DNA of 64,000 nucleotides from Anagrus nilaparvatae (taxonomy: Eukaryota > Arthropoda > Insecta > Hymenoptera > Mymaridae): the NCBI GenBank assembly GCA_022575985.1, contig JAKSXM010000132.1, positions 7,998,001 to 8,062,000 of the forward strand, given 5' to 3'. How positions within the stretch are numbered: position 1 is the stretch's first letter; each line of letters starts with the position of its first letter. This document shows positions 10,764 through 22,190 of the stretch, piece by piece. The notes under the pieces are model-generated. The model made no database searches. It had not been told where the DNA came from and saw only the letters and a program-made list of their open reading frames with translations. The translations under genes were made by a program, and so were the position numbers.

Positions 10764-13386
10764 TTGAATCCTAAAAATCACATTTTTATATTAGTTTTAA
10801 AATTTGCTCTAGAAAATCGTGTATTTATGCCCATGGTCGTTAAATATAAAAAGCTCTTAATAATGTAGCAATGATGATCCTCAAAAAATAGGAAAATATT
10901 TCCTTAAACTAAAATTACCGTGGAAAAAAATAGTTATTACATCCAAAAAAAAAAAAAGAATTTTTTTGATAGTCAAAATTTTGAAAAAAAATTTTTTGCA
11001 GGTATCCGGTCTTAAAAATTAAGGAATACCTGTCTTAAATCTTAGTTAATACTTAGTTTTTTATTTTTCGGTAAAAAATTTTTTTAAAAACTAAGGTCAG
11101 AATCGTGTTAAGGAGGTTAAAAAACCTATATGTAAATAACACCAACCTCGGTAAGAGTTAATTTTATTTTCAAATCGGTATTGAAATGTGGCATTATTTA
11201 TACTAATTTTATAATATTATTTAAACCTGGAGGTCTATAAACCATAGCAGTGACCAAAGTTTTTTTAAGTGAACTTTAACTTAATACCACTACTTTCTAA
11301 ATATCTTTTGTGGGCCGATTCACTATGTAGATCCGAGCATAGCTTTTACAACTATTCTTCGCGAGTTGATTAAAAATCTTTTATATTTGCTATTCATAAA
11401 ATATACATTAATTATGTTACCTACTCTTTAATTAACTGAATTAGATAAAATTTATTTATTCAACACACTGCACTAATTTCAACAACAAAAAATTATTTCT
11501 ATTAGATTCATCAAGGGTTTGCCAGTACCATTTCAACTAAACTATATTAATATTTTTAATCGTTCATACTTTTAAATAGAAGAATAATTAATTTTTAGTT
11601 TAAAAATTTATACATCTTTATGAATTTATTGACTTGATTTATAAAAAAAAAAATGTCATCCTATGGTCATAAAAATATTACTATTTTAGAGATTAAATTT
11701 GATAATTTCTTTTTACATTGTATACTATAATCAATTTTTTGAGGCATAAATAATTTTTTATTTTTTACTGTAGGATTACATAATTTTTATGAAGATTAAG
11801 AAAATTTAAAAATCCAACTTTGGATATCTTACTTTTATTATTCATTTCCAGGTTTTTGCTCGGGTTTTTTTTGAGTATTATATAATATTTACTTTCACTG
11901 ATTTTTTTTTAATTAAAAAAATAGATTTTATCAACGTTAATATTCTATAATAAAAAAATTTTTGATATCTTTGCTTTAATAATTTATGTAAATATTGGCA
12001 GATCTAGAAAAGTTTTACAGAAAAATTTGATGTGCTTTTTAGAAAAATTGAAAAAAAATTTATAACCGGTTTGTGTAGCTACACAACCAACGAGCATGGA
12101 ACATGTTTACTCATAATAGTAATAAATCCAAAAACAGATATTACAATAAATCCTGAAATATATACTATCCATAAACTTAAAGTGTTCTAAATTGTTCTTG
12201 GTATCAGGGCCTGATCAGGGCTTGGTGAGGTCCTGACCTCCACTTCAAATTATTCTAAGTCCCTAAATCAAAAATATTTTAAGTCCATTTAACCCCCCCC
12301 CCTAAAAGCGTCACTTTTTCGCCCCCCCCCTACAAAGCCAGACTTCTTCAAATACCCCATTCAATGAACATGTTCCGTGTTAAAATAGAATAACAAAAAA
12401 ATGTACACTTTAGGAACTTGTTTGAAGCGACTACATGTGCAGCTAATCTTCGGATCTGCTACTGCATCTGTAATTTGAAATCCACTACTCTGATCAATTG
12501 AAATAATGACTACTTGCGAAACTTGTTATGGCTGTTTGTTATCGCAACCAAAAATCCTGAGCGAATGTTTATTTTTTTGTACCTCTTACCATAACTGAAA
12601 ATTTATTCTAAAATCTAGTATTCCATTTGATTCAAAAATTTTTTGTACCTAATTAGAGGAATCATTGTGATAGGTAAAATTTTGATTTTTTGCATATAAT
12701 TACGTTTTGGGACTCCCGGAATGTAAAAAACCGTATTTTTTTTTACAAGATTCTTCTCAACAGTAGGAGTGATGCTAATTTATCGAGGTGATTTTTTTAA
12801 AATGTAATATAGTATATTAAGTATCAAGGGCGTAAAAGTTTTGGCACTAGCGTGAGCATTAGCACGACTGCTCGGCGAAGCCGGACCCGAGTGATGGAAT
12901 AGAATTATTTTTATTGGACGTAATAATTAATTTTTTTCCACAGGAGTCCTAGTTTCAGAAAATTCATTGGATTTATTGGATTATTTAAGTAAATGGTAAA
13001 TTTTTCAACCCATACAAATATTTTTCATTGCTTGAGGAACCACAGTGATAATAATTTTGCAACGTTTTTTTTAAGTAAGAAAGTAAATAAGAAAAAGTAA
13101 ATTTTATTTCGAAATTTTATTTTCGAATTTGTTATTATCAACGTTTATAACTTGGAGTTATGAGTATTTTTTATCTGTCAAGATTCATAATGTTTGATAA
13201 TTATGACGTCTAATATAATCAGTTAAGATTTGAATGACTAAATCACCATTAGTAGAGAAAAAAAGATATTTTGAGGTATTGAGTTTTATTTGCTATATTA
13301 GAATATTTTATTTAAAAAATTTTACATAGATAAATAAAATCGTGATTGAGATTTAACATCTATTTTTTTAAAACGTAAACCGAGTT
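10764..13386. other. Spacer between gene 4 and gene 3
   Basis: AT-rich sequence with no supported gene. It aligns by eye with 52.82-57.13 kb between genes 2 and 1, but lacks the Harbinger-like insertion found there at 52991-54334. Two C-tract repeats sit at about 12293-12335. Confidence 0.6.
12293..12335. repeat. C-tract minisatellite, short allele
   Basis: Two tandem copies of a unit of the form C(8-9) TAAAAGCGTCACTTTTTCG. The equivalent place between genes 2 and 1 (55565-55670) has about four copies, so the unit number has changed since the duplication. Confidence 0.7.
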
Positions 13387-16300
13387 TTATTCTTCGCAAG
13401 TGATATCATCATACTTAATGCTTCTTATATTAAATCCTTCATATTTCTTTGGTCCAGAGCAATGTAAATCATAACTTTTTATTTTCACTGGCATGTCTAC
13501 TTGATCATGAATAGGCTGATTAAGATATTCTAAATATTTGTAATTTGCACAATCACAGTAAATTGGATTTCTTTCAATATTGAAAGAAAGATCTCGAGTC
13601 AAGGTCTGATTAGAATTTAAATAATTTGATATTGGAAATTCAATTGTCGTAATATTATTTGAACTTAAGTCTACTTTCATTGGAACTGTTCTTTTAATGT
13701 TTGACATTACCTGAAAAAGACATTGTTGATTAAAATTGGTATCAGAGAAAAATTATTACGTATCTGCAAAATTTAGAACATGCATTTTTATTGGGCACAG
13801 TATTATACACTGCCGTTTTCTATGTATCCATAAGTGAGGGATTCCACGCCAATGGGGCCCAAATTTGACTGAAGGGTCGCAGAAATAGGTCCGAACTATT
13901 TTTTCCGAAAAGTACAACGAATAATAAGTCTCTATGACAATTATTAGTTCAAATGGTTTAATTCTCGACTTTTGGTAGCCATTTTAGTTGGTTCAATTAA
14001 TTTTATAAGGGTAGATTTAAATGAAGTGAGGGCGACTTATATCGTCAGGTCTTCAAAACTGCCCCAAAAAGTGTTTTTTCTGAAAGTACTACCAAAAATA
14101 AGTCACCAACCCAATTTTTAGCATCCCAGAGCAAAATCTGGATTTCTGGCAGCCGTTTTTGTGTTTTGGACTTTTGTAAAAAAAGTAAGAAAAATGAGTC
14201 ATAATTTATTTTATTATTGCTGTAAAAAACTTACATTAAACATGAAAAATTTTTTCCTTTTAAGTTCGGATAGGAAATTTCCCTGGCTATCCGATCCCGG
14301 GGTCAAAAATTTTTTTTAAGTAGCGCATACGCGAGGAATCGCTAAGATAGGCTGTTTTTTTTCAAAAGTCAATTTCTCAAATGCCTGTTAGTGAAAAACT
14401 TTCTAACCAGGCTTAAAATTTTCCTTGAACCTGATATTTTTTGTTTAAAAAAAATTTCGATGGGACACTGCTTTTTGGGAGCTCTAGATAAGAAAATAGC
14501 AACTTTCAAAAGATTATTTTTTAAGAATTTCAAATTTCCCGCCAAGTCACGTGATCAATCAAAAATCTGACAAAAAATTTTGATACCGCGAGAAATTTTA
14601 CACAAGGATATAATATGATCTTTTCATGTTTTCAAAACCTTTATGTTAAAACAGCGAAATGATATAGAATTTTCTGATTAATTTAGAATAATTTAGTAGT
14701 ATTTAAAAAATAAAAAAATTTCTTTCAATTAAAATAATCTTTCAATTCGAAATTTCGCTGCTTTAACATAAACGCTCTTAAAAACAGCAAAAGATATATC
14801 CATATGTAAAATTTCCCGCGGAATCCAAATTTTTGGTCAGATTTTTGATTGGTCAGGTGACTTGGCGGAAAATTTGAAATTTGTAAAAAACGATATTTTG
14901 AAAGCTGCTATTTTTTTATCTAGAGCTCCCAAAAAGCAGTGCCCCATCGAAATTTTTTTTTTGCCAAAAAATATAAGGTTTAAGGAAAATTTTAAGCCTG
15001 ATTAGAAGATTTTTCACTAATAGGCATTTTAGAAATCGACTTTGAAAAAAAAACAGTCTATCTTAGCGATTCATCGCGCATGCGCTACTCAAAAAAATTT
15101 TCTGACCCCGGGATCGGATAGCCAGGGAAATTTCCTATCCGAACTTAAAAGTAAAAAATTTTTCATGCTAATGTAAGTTTTTTACAGCTCCAAGGATTTT
15201 GCTTTTGCTTTTTAAAAAAGCGTGCCTGTAAGCACCTCAATTTTTCCATTTAAATAACATGTGAATATTGACTTTTCAGCTTTTTAATTTTTTACAAATC
15301 TTGCAAAATGTTTTAAAAAGCTACTAATCAATGGAAAGTACTATTTAAATATATAAAATATGAGACCCGACCTTAAGAAGCCAAAAAAAATATTTTTAAA
15401 GCAATTTCACGTTTATTTTCAGTAAAATCGGTTTAAAAATTTTTTTTTTTTGGCTACTTAAGGTAGGGTATTGTTTTTTATACATTTAAATAGTACTTTT
15501 CATTGATTAGTAGCTTTTTAAAACATTTCGCAAGCTTTGTAAAAAATTAGAAAGCTGAAAAGTCAAATTTCCCATGTTATTTGAACGGGAAAATTGAGGT
15601 GCTTACAGACACGCCTTTTTGAAAAGCAAAAGCAAAATCCTTGGAGCTGGGGAGTTTTTATAACCAAAAGTTCACGAAAAAACCCGGAGAGCAAAGTTTT
15701 TCTTAAAACTCCAATTTTAGGTCCACTCTTATGTATATAACGAGTATATATTATATTTTTTGGTAATTGATAAGAGGTGAATCTCCCCTACAAGCAGAAG
15801 ATTGCAGGTTAGAATCTCACCTGCATTGTACTCCAGGCAAAACGCACTAATTCGTCTGATATCGACAGCCAACTTGAAAAAAAGGTCTACTTTCGGTTTT
15901 CTGGGTTGCTGAACCCAGGGTCCAAAGTCGCTGGAAAATAAGGAAACCCTTAAATCAGCAAAAACTACCTCTTTTTAGGGTTTTTTTCTAGATTTGCCAA
16001 AATGATGATCTTTTCTCAAGTTGGTTGTCGATATCAGAGAATCTCTCCTCCTTGCGTGATAATTGGATTATTCATTAGTTTTTTTTTTCTAAAAAAAATT
16101 GATATTATCAGTGATGTATGATCTTGGCAACCATTTGAACAAATTAAAAGTTTAAAAATTAATTCATAAATTATATAATTATAAATTTTGTTTTATATGA
16201 AAGATAACAGTTCACCTAGTAAAGACCGATAAAATATTTATTCTATTTAAATTAAATTATATAAGTTCTCATAGATAAAAAGAGTTCATTGAACTCTTGA

Positions 16301-18044
16301 AAATATTCAGTAGTAACTGAATAAAGAAATTTAATTTGTTTAAAATTTATCAAAAATTTAATTCGGTGAAAAGAAACCTTCTCTCTTGAATTTAAATTCA
16401 AATTAGTTTACTAATTATGCAAATGTAAGATTATTCAATACATACATAAAAAGAAACCAAAAAAAAAAAGTTAAAAGTGAAATTACATTATGTAATACCG
16501 TATTATGATTAACTATACCAGGATAAATTTAAATGCACCCTAATAAATAAATAATTAAATATTTACTTACAGTATCAGGAGAAGTTTTATCATAAACGTT
16601 AAGAACATCTCTAAATTTCTTTATCAGTTCATTGTCAAAAGTACTAATGTTATTGAACGATAAATCTATTTCTGTAAGAAATGGGGAATTATAAAATAAT
16701 TCAGACGAATTTTCCTTGTTGCTAATAACATTTTCAAATGAAATATTATTTTTTGACAGTGAAATTTCTTCTAAACTGTACAAATGACGGAAAGCTCCAA
16801 CATCAATGAAGACTATTTCATTGTCTGATAATATAAGATTTCTTAATTTCTTTAAATTTTTGAAATCATCCCTGCGAAAAAAATTAAAACAATCAGTAAA
16901 AAATAAAAATTTAATTCGCATTCAATACTCACCGATTAATTGACTTTAAGTAATTGTTTGACAAATCTATGTAATCAAGATTTAGATTAGTTTCGAACAA
17001 TCCATTTGTTATAGCTTGAAGACGATTTCCATTCAATTCAAGATGCGACAATTCTTCAAGTCCGTTAAAAATGTTTTTGGGAAGATTAGCAATAAAGTTA
17101 TTTGAAAGTTCAATGCGAACAATTTTTAAAGATCCTTTGAACAAATTTTCGCTTACTTCAAATAAACCAATATTCGAAAGGTAAACAAAAAGCAGAGAGT
17201 ATTTTTTAGACAAAAATTTATCTGGTAATTTGTACATCTTTTGTTGATTATTATTAAGCACAAAAGTGTCAAGATTAGGATTATTGAAAAACAATTTTTC
17301 TGGAAGCGATGTGAAATTATTACCAATCAAATCAATATAGTTTAACCTCTTAAGATATTTGAAAGAATTTTCATGAATCTCTTGAATTTTATTATTTTCG
17401 AGATAAAGATCTTCGACATTTATTAAGCCTTCAAAACTTTCAGAGTCAATGCTGGTTATATAATTATTGGGTAGATAAAGATTTTTCAAATTTGTAAGTC
17501 CAGTAAATAAATTTTTTCTCAATTGCAACATTTTATTGTAAGAAATATGCAAATCTGTTAATTTTTGAGCATCTTTAAAAAAATTTAATGGGATTTCAAT
17601 CGAGGAAGCATGAATTTCGAGTTTTTCTAGATTAACCAATCCTGTAATAAGTATTTTGATTTTAATTAAATACAATTTTTATATTTCTTTAAAAAATCGT
17701 TCTTTACCTTTAAGAAGATCATTAGCAATTCTTCCATCATGAACTTTATTTATTTTGAGCGTCGTTAGATTCGGATAAATGTGAAGATCTGAATTTTTTA
17801 AAGTACCAGTAAAGTTTTCGTAAACAACCTCACTTACGAAATTTTCAAATACCGTTTCGTCTTCGACATGTTCAATTCCACTTAATATTTTCTGCGTGCC
17901 ATTTTGACATTCAATTCTGAAAGTAACTTCATTTTCTTCTTCGCAATTACATTGGTCGTAATTTTTACAATTAACTTCAGTTTTAATGTATCCAAAGTTA
18001 ATTATTAAAAAGAAAAATATTATGTAGCTGTAGTACATTTTCAT
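13387..18044 (-). CDS. Toll-like gene 3 (class A): secreted LRR protein without TIR
   Basis: Exons: 18044-17708, 17641-16933, 16871-16571 and 13710-13387, with GT-AG junctions of phases 1, 2 and 0, giving 556 residues. The order is signal peptide (MKMYYSYIIFFFLIINFGYI), LRR N-cap (NCKNYDQCNC), about ten LRRs in exon 2 (for example NVEDLYLENNKIQEIHENSF), two more in exon 3, and a Cys cap in exon 4 (NPIYCDCANYKYLEYL, LHCSGPKKYEG), ending ITCEE and stop. The class B genes continue here as LCEDKNLVIYPED; class A carries one extra A that turns GAA GAT into GAA GAA TAA. No membrane helix or TIR exon was found between 13386 and gene 4. The product should be extracellular. It could bind Toll ligands or be a relic; gene 1 has the same length and exon structure, which argues against simple decay. 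Confidence 0.8.
14219..15188. repeat. Fold-back element, arms about 470 bp
   Basis: Inverted arms run from GCTGTAAAAAACTTACATTA inward, and its complement ends at 15188. Both arms share CTATCCGATCCCGGGGTCA and the AAGTCACGTGA region, with scattered mismatches. No coding sequence. A related AAGTCACGTGA-containing sequence lies in gene 1 intron 3 (about 58.2 kb). Confidence 0.8.
15185..15648. repeat. Second fold-back element abutting the first
   Basis: Palindrome from CAGCTCCAAGGATTTTGC to its complement, centred near 15420, with arms of about 220 bp and a few mismatches. It overlaps the end of the previous palindrome by a few bases, suggesting insertion at the tip of the older element. Confidence 0.8.
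15760..15833 (+). repeat. tRNA-like (possible SINE-head) sequence, gene 3 intron copy
   Basis: Contains TGGTAATTGATAAGAGG (A-box-like) and GGTTAGAATCTCACC (B-box-like). The copy in gene 1 intron 3 at 59289-59361 has the better B box, GGTTCGAATCTCACC. Full tRNA folding is not convincing because the T-arm loop is too long. It is best read as a tRNA-derived repeat that was already in the intron before the module duplicated. Confidence 0.35.
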
Positions 18045-18047
18045 ATT

Positions 18048-18202
18048 CTAAAAAAAATCAGATTAACTTTAAGAAAGAATTATATGCATATAAATTTATT
18101 ATTAAGAATAATTAACCAACAAAATGAAACTAATTCTTACCCTCTCAAAATAACGTTGAAAAAGCTAATGGTTCTATTTTACAGAGAAAAAAAATATATA
18201 TA
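18048..18202 (-). promoter_or_regulatory. Promoter, untranslated exon and leader intron of gene 3
   Basis: TATATATA at 18195-18202, then a short untranslated exon ending at 18141 with donor GTAAGA, and a 93-bp intron ending at 18048. The pattern matches gene 5 and gene 1. The initiator region reads TTAGC where gene 5 has TCAGC. Confidence 0.5.
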
Positions 18203-19179
18203 GATATGAATAACAATAAAATATTTTTTTTTACACACCAATTAATAAAGTTAATAGTATTTTCCATTTCTATAATCTTTTTTATTCATAATCAATTAAT
18301 AATATTTTTTGGAGGAGTTATAAGGTGAGACCACTACGTTTGGGTCTTCAAGCTGCCTTTTTACAAACTATTTTTTTCGGCATCAGGTTTTGGGTAAGAC
18401 AAAAATTTGTCAAAAAAAGTTAGCATGTACAGTTTTGAATTAGAAATTTATCGGTATACACAACCAGCACAACTCTATTAATTTAAAATTCATTTTTGTT
18501 CCTCTATGTTGTAGGTGAAAGACTACTGCAAAATAAGGTGTGGTATTTTTAATTAATTTTTTTTATTGATTATTTAAAGGAAAATTTTCGGTTCAAAACT
18601 ATCCATAGACTGGTTTCAAAAAATTCATCGGAAACATAAAATTATTAGACTCAGCGGATTCATTGTAACTGAATAAGAGTTCTTCATAAATTTTCTTCCA
18701 ACTGAAATATTTTATTCTGAAAGTTTATAGCATTTATATTAGGAGGCCCAAAAATTGAGGCCTTTCTTTGTTAGTACTTATCGCTTATCGAAGAATTTTT
18801 TTGATTTTTATTTACTTGAGATAATTATTGAAAATAGTAATTTTTCAGAAAAAAAAATAATTTTTCTAATTTAATTATTTAAAAACTTAATTTAATGTAA
18901 AATGGGTAATAATTATACATTAAAAGATTAAAAATAAAAATCTTATTAAAATATAACTTTAATAATTTTTTGAAAAAAATTTTGTTAACAGCGACAATCA
19001 TTTTTTTTTCTTTAAGGAAAGGGAAGGAGACAATATGAGCTAGATATCAAATTGTTATGTGCAATGAGGGAAAATAATACCTCATATTTGATAAAGTATA
19101 TATATCTTCTGATAATAAAAAGCGAAATTAATTGAAAGTTTTATCAAAAAAAATTTTCACAACATAGTATTATTGTAAT
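18203..19179. other. Spacer upstream of gene 3, up to the island
   Basis: Aligns by eye with the sequence upstream of gene 5 (about 1.1-2.03 kb). Small indels only, including about 60 extra bases near 18990-19050. No gene. Homology stops exactly at the TA before CCCGGG at 19182. Confidence 0.65.
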
Positions 19180-19181
19180 TA

Positions 19182-19480
19182 CCCGGGAAAAAATAGATCA
19201 TGTATCCCCATGTATGGCCATGTATGAAATTTATAAGTTGCCATGCATGACCATACATTGACATACATGGGGATGTATCATCATGAATTGATTATGTCTC
19301 TGTATGATTGTGTATAATCAAGCATTTTCATACATGGTTATGTATGGTCATGTATGGCCATGGATAAGAAAAAAGAATAAAAATTTTTTTTCAATATATC
19401 CCCATGCATACCCATGTATGAGCATGCATCGGAACACATTTTCATGTACAAGTGAAAAGAAAAGGCAAAATTGATAATAA
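19182..19480. repeat. Left terminal inverted repeat zone of the island
   Basis: Starts CCCGGGAAAAAAT and carries many degenerate CATGTATGGCCATGTATG-type repeats on both strands, through to about 19440. It pairs with 45035-45189. Confidence 0.75.
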
Positions 19481-19569
19481 GCATAATATGCTTATGCGCG
19501 TACATGCGTTATAAGGTTTTTAGGCTGCTATCCTACTCGTCTGGGGTCTATTAAAAATTTTTTGCATAA

Positions 19570-20330
19570 TTTTGAAAATTTTTCTCCATCAGATTTTATT
19601 GGCCAGAAAGTTAGTTTAATGTATGAAGATTAAGAATGTTATAAACCGGACACAGAAATTGTCCGCTAGACATTTTTGTTGTTGCTATTTTCGCCAAAAA
19701 TAGGCGTCTTTTTAAATTCTTGTTTAGTTACAATCTATTTTAATCGATTAAAACTGTTGAAAATCTTTAATATAGATATTTAAAAAGTCTCGCAACTAAA
19801 ATTGTGCCTTTGTGGCTTCAATTTTAGCCTAAAAATAACGAAAAACAATTAAAAAATGAAAATTTTAATAATTTAACAAAATTGAAAATACCTACACGAA
19901 AAATGGGTACTGGGTGCTTCTTGATCATGAATTAGCCCGGTAAAGTAGAAAATTCAAAGTGGCTGACTAAAAATTAGGGCAAAATTCAAATAAAAAGGGC
20001 TATTTTTTATGTTTTTTTTTTTTTTTTAAATTAAACGTTAAATAATGACAATTATTTTATCCATTTATCTCCACAAAAGTAATAGAGTAAAAAAAAAAAT
20101 TTAATTTGTTCCCCTTGCAAACACCCCCATTTCTCCTAAAAAATTCAAAAAATGAAGTTTTTCTTAAAAAAAACCCAAAACCAGCTTTATTTATTTTAAT
20201 TTCGCACGATTTTTTCAGTCCGACGTATTTTATTTTCTGATCTTCTTTAAGGCTCCATCTACAGAAGCCGTAAAAGGGGATCACAACCGCAAGCTTGAGC
20301 GCAACGCAATGCGCAGAAACGCCACACCTA
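19570..20330. repeat. Left inner inverted arm (about 0.76 kb)
   Basis: Reverse-complement similarity to 39590-40460, with landmarks in order: TTTTTCTCCATCAGATTTTATT, ATCTATTTTAATCGAT, TACTGGGTGCTTCTTGATCA, and CCATCTACAGAAGCCG followed by GCGCAACGCAATGCGCA. Roughly a quarter of positions differ by eye. Either this is the terminal repeat of a ~21-kb element, or two copies of one family lie in opposite orientation. Confidence 0.65.
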
Positions 20331-20460
20331 CAGAAGCCGCAAAAAGGGGCGCAACCGCAAGCGCAATTGCGGCGCAATGCGCAGAAGAAGATTTTGTGTC
20401 TTTCGAGTTGCGCAGAAGACAAAATTGCTTTCTGCGCGTTGCGCCGCGATTGCCAGAGAA
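20255..20460. repeat. GC-rich tandem motif at the inner edge of the arm
   Basis: About two to three copies of a unit with TCTACAGAAGCCGCAAAAAG, CGCAACCGCAAGCGCAA and GCGCAATGCGCAGAA. It stands out from the AT-rich surroundings. The frames open through it are by-products of its low stop-codon content. Confidence 0.55.
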
Positions 20461-21169
20461 AAATTAATCGATTTAAAAAAATGCTGCCAAGTAATTGGCA
20501 TTATGGTTCCTCATTAGTAATAACAAAATGTTCTTAATGGTCTATTTTACCTAATAAAGTAAAATGTCATAAGAAAAACTAAAAATGGTCTTTTACTTGA
20601 TATTATCAGTTTAACACCTCATGGAAAAAATTAGGTTTGTTTGATAAAAAAAAAGAATATTTTTCTATACCAGTACATAATATTCTTTTATGATAATTAT
20701 GTCTGCTAGACTGTTTTTGGTGTAGCTGGCGTAATTATATCTTAAAATCATAACGATATCTCTAAAACTAATAGTTTTTTTAGGACTATTAGGAGTTTTA
20801 TTATATTTTTTGGAGGAAAAAATTTAAAAACAATAAATACAAATTATTGAGAAATATTGAATTTCTAAAATTATTACTTCCATATACAAAAATTAGGTAA
20901 AAAATAAATTAAAAACAATAAATTTTTTATTAAAAATAAAAATTTTATTTATTCCGTCTTATAGTGACAAGTCAATTATTGTAAACTAACGCGTTTCGAG
21001 ATATGTAATCTCATTTTTAAAGATTTATGAAAATTTTTTTATTTTCGTGTCATCTCTTTGATATAACGAAGTATACTGAAGATAAATTTATTATATTTTT
21101 ACATTTACAATTTTTAAAATTTTATCGTTTATATATACAAACATACATTATTTATTATTTATTTACATT

Positions 21170-21850
21170 TTATATAGAACTATTATTATTATTATTAAGA
21201 TTTAAATATTTTATTGCTGTATCGTATAAATAATTTGAATTAAAATTTAATTGATCATTTAATAACAGATGTGGATTTTTTTGATATTCTACATATATAA
21301 AAAACTCTTCTACAGCATTCATATATTTACCATTTTTACAATAATATAAAGCTTCTAAATTTTTATTAATATTAGTGTAATTATGATTATTGTCTGTAAT
21401 ATGTTTTGCATAATTAGATTTTATTTTTTTGTTTTTATCATTATTGTTGTTATTATTATTATTATTCATCATTTCTATAAGATTTTTTTTTGTTGGTAGA
21501 TGTTCATAAAAACGATCTTTGAATGGTCTACCTGTTTGACCTATGTAAAACATTTTACAGTCATTACAATTTATTTTATATATGCCTGTACAAATATCTA
21601 TATTAATTTTATTTTTATTTTTTAATAAGTTGAATATATTATTATTGGTTTTAGATCCAATGCAAATATTTAATTTATTTAACTCTGTTTTTAAAATGTT
21701 TGGTAATAAATTTGTGAATTTAGAACTTGTTTATATATTATGTTATTATTTTGTGTAGAGTTTATTGAACTATTATTATAATCTTTATTTTTATTTTTAT
21801 GTTTTCTTATTAATTTATCAATTAATTCATATTTATATCCGTTTGCATGT
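21170..21850 (-). pseudogene. Penelope-like retroelement remnant with GIY-YIG endonuclease
   Basis: Reading from 21850 down, an N-terminal piece NGYKYELIDKLIRKHKNK resembles the end of a reverse-transcriptase region. After a frame break it continues as LNICIGSKTNNNIF, GIYKINCNDCKMFYIGQTG, RPFKDRFYEHLPTKK and NYAKHITDNNHNYTNINKNL, ending near 21170. GIY...YIGQTGR...RF.EH is the GIY-YIG nuclease signature typical of Penelope-like elements. An asparagine (AAT) repeat interrupts the domain. Only the 3' third of the element remains, and it is frameshifted, so it is dead. The island carries no other recognisable part of it. Confidence 0.75.
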
Positions 21851-21859
21851 TAAAAATTA

Positions 21860-22190
21860 GGTACTACGTCCATTAAGAATAAAAAAATTTTTGTTTTTTG
21901 TATTTTTTAGTGGCAAAAGTTTTGAGCAAAAAAGTTTTCAAAAAATCAATTATGAAATTGATAATATCAAGTAAATACGATGTTTCTAAATATAATACTT
22001 TCATGAAAAAGAAAATTAGCTACTTCATCCAAAAAGAAAAAAAAAAATTGGGGTTTCTTGTATTTTTTGGTGGAAAAAATTTTTAGAATAAAATGTTCAA
22101 AATATTAAGTAACAAATCCTAGATATCGAATGAAAACGATGTTTCTAAAATTAATACTTTCGGAGAAAAAAATTAGGTGTTTTCATACGT
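21860..22190. repeat. Diverged tandem repeat (TAATACTTTC / ACGATGTTTCTAAA units)
   Basis: Two to three units of about 150 bp, each with a TACTACGTC or TACTTCATCC motif, a (A/T)n tract and ACGATGTTTCTAAA..TAATACTTTC. It is the opposite-strand relative of the tandem repeat at 63310-64000. No coding content. Confidence 0.45.

Larger units (their letters stand above)
13711..16570. other. Intron 3 of gene 3 with fold-back elements
   Basis: A 2.86-kb intron. Its edges (13711-14010 and 15735-16440) align with gene 1 intron 3. The middle contains two palindromic elements (14219-15188 and 15185-15648). Otherwise it is AT-rich and has no coding signal. Confidence 0.65.

Noticed and set aside
12830..12900. 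GC-richer motif GGCACTAGCGTGAGCATTAG, also at 56160-56230 and inverted near 60540
   Set aside because: It looks like a dispersed repeat family. There is no coding or RNA structure strong enough to annotate on its own.
20057..20422. 121-residue minus-strand frame rich in Cys and Arg (and the overlapping plus-strand frame)
   Set aside because: It covers the GC-rich tandem motif GCGCAATGCGCAGAA and simple A/T runs. Both strands are open because stop codons are rare there, not because of coding constraint.
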